Assembly (NCBI RefSeq): GCF_016907545.1
Contig: NZ_JAFBCD010000001.1
Location: 2,790,001 to 2,854,000, forward strand
DNA length: 64,000 bases
Origin: Paenarthrobacter ilicis
GTDB taxonomy: Bacteria > Actinomycetota > Actinomycetes > Actinomycetales > Micrococcaceae
Direction of reading: 5' to 3'
The first letter of the stretch is position 1, and each line of letters starts with the position of its first letter. This document shows, piece by piece, positions 59,752 through 64,000 of this stretch. The notes under the pieces are model-generated. The model was not told the origin of the DNA, ran no database searches, and was given only the letters and a program-made list of their open reading frames with translations. The position numbers were made by a program, and so were the translations under genes.

Positions 59752-60057
59752 CTACGCGAGCGGACCGCCGAAGATGTCGATTGTGCCTTCTTTGAGGGTG
59801 ACAATTGCACGCTTGGTGCTCTTGCGCTGTCCCCAGCCGAATTTGGTGCGCTTGCGCTTACCGGCACGGTTGATGGTGTTGATCGAGTCAACCTTGACCG
59901 AGAAGATCTTCTCAACGGCCAATTTGATTTCGGTCTTGTTCGAGCGCGGGTCCACCAGGAAGGTGTACTTGCCTTCGTCGATCAGACCGTAGCTCTTTTC
60001 CGAAACGACGGGTGCAAGCACGACGTCGCGCGGATCCTTGATGGTGGTTACGCTCAC
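59752..60057 (-). CDS. rplW: 50S ribosomal protein L23
   Basis: 101 residues. [20 protein letters not shown] and [20 protein letters not shown] are standard; [20 protein letters not shown] is the extended loop. It is the docking site for trigger factor and SRP at the exit tunnel. Overlaps rplD by four bases. Confidence 0.97.
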   Translation of the reverse strand: MSVTTIKDPRDVVLAPVVSEKSYGLIDEGKYTFLVDPRSNKTEIKLAVEKIFSVKVDSINTINRAGKRKRTKFGWGQRKSTKRAIVTLKEGTIDIFGGPLA

Positions 60058-60671
60058 TTGGAGGCCTCCTCGTTCTTTGCCTTGTCAGCGATGAACGCCT
60101 CGAAAGCAGCCTTGGTGAAGACCACATCGTCGGAGACAAGCACGTCGTAGGTGTTCAGCTGGTCTGCGTACAGAACGTGAACATCCTGGAGGTTGCGCAC
60201 GGAAAGTGCAGCAACATCGTTGGCGCGCTCGATAACGACGAGCAGGTTCTTGCGCTCGGTAACGGTGCGCAGCGACGCCAGTGCATCCTTGGCTGACGGC
60301 TTGGTGCCGGCTACCAGTTCAGCGATGACGTGGATGCGGCCGTTGCGGGCGCGGTCAGACAGGGCGCCGCGGAGTGCAGCAGCCTTCATCTTCTTGGGGG
60401 TGCGCTGGCTGTAGTCACGAGGGGTCGGACCGTGGACAACGCCACCGCCGGTCATGTGAGGAGCACGGATGGAACCCTGACGGGCGCGGCCGGTGCCCTT
60501 CTGCTTGAACGGCTTGCGACCTGCACCGGAAACCTCGGCGCGGGTCTTCGTCTTGTGGGTACCCTGGCGGGCAGCAGCGAGCTGTGCAACGACGACCTGG
60601 TGCAGCAAGGGCACGTTGGTCTGAACGTCGAAGATCTCTGCAGGCAGGTCTACCTTGACAGTGCTAGTCAT
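60054..60671 (-). CDS. rplD: 50S ribosomal protein L4
   Basis: 205 residues. [40 protein letters not shown] and [20 protein letters not shown] are the conserved loop that lines the tunnel. In some bacteria L4 also represses its own operon; no such site was identified upstream of rpsJ. Four bases from rplC. Confidence 0.98.
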   Translation of the reverse strand: MTSTVKVDLPAEIFDVQTNVPLLHQVVVAQLAAARQGTHKTKTRAEVSGAGRKPFKQKGTGRARQGSIRAPHMTGGGVVHGPTPRDYSQRTPKKMKAAALRGALSDRARNGRIHVIAELVAGTKPSAKDALASLRTVTERKNLLVVIERANDVAALSVRNLQDVHVLYADQLNTYDVLVSDDVVFTKAAFEAFIADKAKNEEASK

Positions 60672-60675
60672 TTAA

Positions 60676-61326
60676 CTAGGCTCCCTTCACGGCGGTGCGT
60701 ACGAGTACGACCTGGCCGCGGGCACCGGGAACGGCACCCTTGATAAGGAGCAGCGACTTCTCAGCGTCAACACCGTGAACCGTGAGGTTCAGCGTGGTGT
60801 GACGCTCGGCGCCCATGCGGCCGGCCATTTTCAGGCCCTTGAAGACGCGGCTCGGGGTGGATGCGCCACCGATGGAGCCAGGCTTACGGTGGTTCTTGTG
60901 GGCACCGTGGGATGCGCCAACGCCGTGGAAGCCGTGACGCTTCATAACACCGGCGAAGCCCTTACCCTTGGAGGTGCCGACTACGTCGATCTTCTGGCCG
61001 GCTTCGAAGATCTCAACAGAGAGCTCCTGGCCCAGCTCGTAGGATGCGGCGTCTGCGGTACGCAGTTCGACGACGTGGCGGCGCGGGGTGACGCCTGCCT
61101 TTTCAAAGTGACCAGCCAGGGGCTTGGTGACCTTGCGGGGATCGATCTGGCCGTAGCCGATCTGGACGGCGACGTAGCCATCTACCTCTGCGTTGCGCAG
61201 CTGGGTGATGACGTTGGAGTCAGCCTGGACGACAGTTACCGGGATGAGCTTGTTGTTCTCGTCCCAGACCTGGGTCATGCCGAGCTTCGTGCCCAACAGG
61301 CCCTTTACGTTACGGGTTGCGGTCAT
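60676..61326 (-). CDS. rplC: 50S ribosomal protein L3
   Basis: 216 residues. [40 protein letters not shown] and [20 protein letters not shown] are L3 signatures; the last reaches toward the peptidyl transferase centre. Starts 17 bases after rpsJ. Confidence 0.98.
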   Translation of the reverse strand: MTATRNVKGLLGTKLGMTQVWDENNKLIPVTVVQADSNVITQLRNAEVDGYVAVQIGYGQIDPRKVTKPLAGHFEKAGVTPRRHVVELRTADAASYELGQELSVEIFEAGQKIDVVGTSKGKGFAGVMKRHGFHGVGASHGAHKNHRKPGSIGGASTPSRVFKGLKMAGRMGAERHTTLNLTVHGVDAEKSLLLIKGAVPGARGQVVLVRTAVKGA

Positions 61327-61343
61327 AGTCTCTCAGCACCTCC

Positions 61344-61652
61344 CTAGAGCTTGATTTCGATGTTCACGTCTGCAGGCAGATCGAGACGCATAAGCGAGTC
61401 GACGGCCTTCGGCGTGGGGTCAATGATGTCGATCAGACGCTTGTGAGTACGCATTTCGAAGTGCTCACGGCTGTCCTTGTACTTGTGAGGAGAGCGAATT
61501 ACGCAGTAAACGTTCTTCTCTGTGGGCAGCGGCACCGGGCCGACTACCGTTGCGCCTGCGCGCGTGACCGTCTCAACGATCTTCCGCGCTGAAACATCAA
61601 TGACCTCGTGGTCATATGACTTCAGCCGGATGCGGATTTTTTGTCCCGCCAT
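61344..61652 (-). CDS. rpsJ: 30S ribosomal protein S10 (NusE)
   Basis: 102 residues: [40 protein letters not shown] and [20 protein letters not shown]. It is a head protein of the 30S and a partner of NusB/NusG in transcription. First gene of the S10 set in this window; no rpsG/fusA/tuf precede it here, the divergent gene being a beta-glucosidase. Confidence 0.98.
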
Positions 61653-62035
61653 GTCGCCTGACTCTCTTTCAGCTAGTGCTGCTCTAGTTAGGGCTGCTCT
61701 GTTTACTTACCTGTTGATGTGGCCGCCGAGGCGTTTGAGGCAGTGCCACCACACGCCGCACAAGCTGAATCCGGATATTCCGGGTTCCTCAACCTGCCGG
61801 CGCACCGACCCCCGCGGTCGGGCGTGTCGCGATTTCCACGCAGACTCGACCGCATTCCATGGGGTTCAGGGTTATGTTTGGGCTTCTACCTGGACCCTGA
61901 CACCCGGCATTATCCGGATCGGGACACGAAGAAGCGCTTGAACAACTCATCCAGTATGGCGGAAATCCGGGGCAAAGGCCAATCGTCCCCTGCAGGGGCA
62001 TTGCCGGGTGGCCCGCGGCTGGGCACTATTGGGGA
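61653..62035. other. Intergenic region between rpsJ and the beta-glucosidase gene
   Basis: 383 bases with no convincing gene on either strand. It must hold the start signals of the S10 genes and possibly of the glucosidase, but I could not assign a confident -35/-10 pair to either. GAATCCGG (61767-61774) and CCGGGTTC (61780-61787) form an imperfect inverted repeat that could be an operator. Confidence 0.4.
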
Positions 62036-63469
62036 ATGACTGTGCAGGATTCAGGCTCGGTGGAAGATCTGGCGGCCCGCCTGCCGCCGGGATTTACCCT
62101 GGGGGTGGCGGCCGCTGCTATCCAGATTGAGGGTTCAGTGGCTGCTGACGGCCGCGGGCCGTCGGGGTGGGACGCTTTCGCCCAGAAGCCCGGGGCAATC
62201 GTCGACGGCGGTTCGCCCTCCGTCGCGTGCGACCATTACAACAGATGCGATGAAGACATCGCCCTCATGCAGGAGCTGGGGGTCGACTCCTACCGGTTTT
62301 CCTTCTCCTGGCCACGCATCCAGCCCGGCGGCAAAGGTGCCTTCAACCAGCGGGGGCTGGACTTCTACGACCGCCTGATCGACAAACTGCTTGCCGCCGG
62401 AATCTCGCCCATGGCCACGTTGTTCCACTGGGATACCCCACTGGAGCTGGAGCATGCCGGCGGATGGATGAACAGGGAAACGGCCTACCGCTTCGCGGAC
62501 TACACCGCAGCGGTGGCCTCCCGCTGTGGCGATCGCGTGGACAAATGGGTCACCTTGAATGAGCCCGTGTCAGTGACCGTTCAGGGCTACGCGCTGGGCG
62601 TCCACTCCCCCGGAAAGCAGCTCCTCTTCGACGCCCTGCCCTCCGCGCACCACCAACTCCTGGGTCATGGTCTCTCCGTGCTGGCTCTTCGGAGCGAAGG
62701 TGTCAAGGGAGAGGTAGGGGTGTCCAACATGCACGCCCCTGTCCAACCGGCCTCGAACAGCTTGCCAGACCGGTTGATGACGCAGGCAATGGACCACATC
62801 CTGAACAGGATCTATTCCGATGCGCTTCTTTTGGGCAGCTACCCCAAACCCCCGCTTCCCATGCGGCCGTGGTTCCGTTCCCTGGACGTGGTAGCGGACG
62901 GTGACATGGAGATCATCAACCAGCCCTTGGATTTCTACGGGGTGAACTACTACTACCCCGTCAAAGTAGCTGCCGGCCCGGGGCCCGCAGAAATACCCAC
63001 CGGCACCTCCCCCGAGATGGCGAAAGTCCCCTTCCATCTGGCAGTGTTCCAGGAGTACGAGACCACCGGCTTTGGCTGGCCGGTGGCCCCTGAATACCTC
63101 GTCCAACTGCTCAGGGACATGAAGGACCGCTACGGGGATGCCTTGCCCCCGATCTACATCACCGAAGGCGGGGCCAGTTTCCCTGAACCAGCCCATGTGG
63201 ACGGACCACTTCAGGACACCAACCGGATTTCCTATCTGGCCGAGCACCTGGGGCACGTGCTCACCGCAACGGGTCCAGGTGGGACTGCCGAGGATGTGGA
63301 TGTTCGTGGCTACTACGTATGGACCCTGCTGGATAACTTCGAGTGGGCCGCGGGTTACTCCCAGCGCTTTGGCCTGGTGCACACCGATTTCGACTCCCTG
63401 CAGAGAACGCCCAAGGAATCCTTCTATTGGTACCGGGCACTGAGCCGGGCGCGGAACCACAACGCCTGA
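62036..63469 (+). CDS. GH1 beta-glucosidase
   Basis: 477 residues. FTLGVAAAAIQIEGSVAADG is the N-terminal GH1 pattern, WVTLNEPVSVTVQGYALGVH contains the acid/base Glu (about residue 176) and PPIYITEGGASFPEP the nucleophile Glu (about residue 377), where the common ITENG reads ITEGG. GYYVWTLLDNFEWAAGYSQR is the aglycone-site end. It hydrolyses beta-glucosides such as cellobiose, in the cytoplasm since no signal peptide is visible. ATG 62036 or GTG 62042 (GGGGA 6 bases upstream) may be the start. Confidence 0.94.
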   Translation: MTVQDSGSVEDLAARLPPGFTLGVAAAAIQIEGSVAADGRGPSGWDAFAQKPGAIVDGGSPSVACDHYNRCDEDIALMQELGVDSYRFSFSWPRIQPGGKGAFNQRGLDFYDRLIDKLLAAGISPMATLFHWDTPLELEHAGGWMNRETAYRFADYTAAVASRCGDRVDKWVTLNEPVSVTVQGYALGVHSPGKQLLFDALPSAHHQLLGHGLSVLALRSEGVKGEVGVSNMHAPVQPASNSLPDRLMTQAMDHILNRIYSDALLLGSYPKPPLPMRPWFRSLDVVADGDMEIINQPLDFYGVNYYYPVKVAAGPGPAEIPTGTSPEMAKVPFHLAVFQEYETTGFGWPVAPEYLVQLLRDMKDRYGDALPPIYITEGGASFPEPAHVDGPLQDTNRISYLAEHLGHVLTATGPGGTAEDVDVRGYYVWTLLDNFEWAAGYSQRFGLVHTDFDSLQRTPKESFYWYRALSRARNHNA

Positions 63470-63489
63470 GCAAGGAGCCCAGGATTGTC

Positions 63490-63615
63490 CTACTGGTTCT
63501 TGTTGGCGCGCCGGATCCTCTTTGCCCGGTCGATCTCACCCTTGAAGTTCTTGCGGCCCCAGATGACACCGCCACCCACAGCGACAATAACAACGAGAAA
63601 AATCAGGAATTCCAC
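63490..63615 (-). CDS. 41-residue single-helix membrane protein
   Basis: GTG start with AAGGAG 6 bases upstream. The protein begins VEFLIFLVVIVAVGGGVIWG, a single membrane helix, and continues RKNFKGEIDRAKRIRRANKN, a basic cytoplasmic tail. I do not recognise a named family. Strong ribosome-binding site, membrane-helix composition and position between two genes argue that it is real. It could be co-transcribed with the membrane protein upstream. Confidence 0.7.
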   Translation of the reverse strand: MEFLIFLVVIVAVGGGVIWGRKNFKGEIDRAKRIRRANKNQ

Positions 63616-63642
63616 AACATTCTCCTTAGGTTGACTGCAACA

Positions 63643-64000
63643 CTACCGGACCGCTTCTCCGCCACCGGGCGTGATCCCGTTCTTGTCCACCGGGGGTTTA
63701 CGGTTCAGGCGCCACACAGCCAGGGCGATGAGCGCCACGGCCACGAGGGCCAACATAGCGAAGGCATAGGAGCGAAGAGCCCACATGACGCATAGCGCAA
63801 CCCCTGCAGCACCCCACCAGACGAAGGCCCGTTCCGCCAAAAGCAGCCCTGCGGCAAGAAGAACCACGTGCGCCACCAGGACGTACAGCTGTTGGGGCAC
63901 AGAGCCGCCGAAGACGGTGCCAATCGAGGACAAGGACAGCATCGCGGCCGCGACGCACAGACGGACAAACCCATCGGACCGGCCGCCCTTTATATAGCGC
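63643..64000 (-). CDS. Multi-pass membrane protein, 5' end outside the window
   Basis: The frame is open from the window edge down to the stop at 63643 (at least 118 residues). Upstream of the internal ATG at 63942 it still reads plausible protein (RYIKGGRSDGFVRLCVAAA), so the true start lies beyond 64000. Four hydrophobic helices are visible, including LYVLVAHVVLLAAGLLLAER and AFAMLALVAVALIALAVWRL, and a short basic tail. No family is recognised. Confidence 0.65.
   Translation of the reverse strand, partial: RYIKGGRSDGFVRLCVAAAMLSLSSIGTVFGGSVPQQLYVLVAHVVLLAAGLLLAERAFVWWGAAGVALCVMWALRSYAFAMLALVAVALIALAVWRLNRKPPVDKNGITPGGGEAVR

Overview
The window is a GC-rich, densely coded actinobacterial chromosome segment, most likely from Micrococcaceae (Arthrobacter / Paenarthrobacter type). 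Pointers are the mycothiol gene mshA with an actinobacterial Ino1, a groES-groEL1 pair with a His-bearing GroEL tail under CIRCE control, the alr-tsaE-tsaB-rimI-tsaD string, the glgX-treY-treZ trehalose set, and GTG starts and TANNNT -10 boxes directly in front of start codons. I saw no rRNA, tRNA, insertion sequence, prophage or CRISPR array.

Layout. 1-4.2 kb: an acyltransferase-3 membrane protein cut by the window edge, a flavin monooxygenase and a LuxR-type regulator. 4.3-6.5 kb: groEL and groES behind two CIRCE operators. 6.5-10.4 kb: a small membrane protein, a THUMP-like methyltransferase and a compact minus-strand set (COG0523/CobW-like protein, zinc-free type B L36, shikimate-dehydrogenase-like protein) that looks like a zinc-starvation operon, because a Fur/Zur-type palindrome sits inside its promoter. 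10.5-15.9 kb: a YbdK-type glutamate-cysteine ligase, then the t6A tRNA-modification genes with rimI and alr in a tightly overlapping operon. 15.9-24.7 kb: a PfkB sugar kinase, a GH4 glycosidase, a GNAT enzyme, mshA, fhs, a tandem/inverted repeat array, ino1 and an aldo/keto reductase. 24.8-31.2 kb: treZ, treY and glgX. 31.3-38.5 kb: nnr, acpS, glmS, coaA, a Tat-lipoprotein carboxypeptidase and glmM (cell-wall precursor and cofactor genes).

38.7-61.7 kb is a large ribosomal protein block, all on the minus strand: rpsJ to rpsQ (S10 set), rplN to rplO (spc set, without rpsN), secY-adk-map, then infA-rpmJ-rpsM-rpsK-rpoA-rplQ-truA and rplM-rpsI. It is interrupted between map and infA by a sugar ABC transporter (two permeases and a Tat-lipoprotein binding protein) and a P1-family peptidase. 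62.0-64.0 kb: a GH1 beta-glucosidase, a 41-residue membrane protein and a truncated multi-pass membrane protein.

Functionally the segment couples translation (ribosomal proteins, IF-1, RNA polymerase alpha, SecY, Adk, Map, TsaBDE, TruA) with envelope precursor synthesis (GlmS, GlmM, Alr), carbohydrate uptake and storage (ABC transporter, GH1, GH4, PfkB, GlgX/TreY/TreZ) and thiol/inositol metabolism (MshA, Ino1). The least explained items are the zinc-starvation operon with a COG0523 protein lacking a P-loop, the 32-bp repeat array between fhs and ino1, and structured leaders ahead of rplM, rpsM and rplN.
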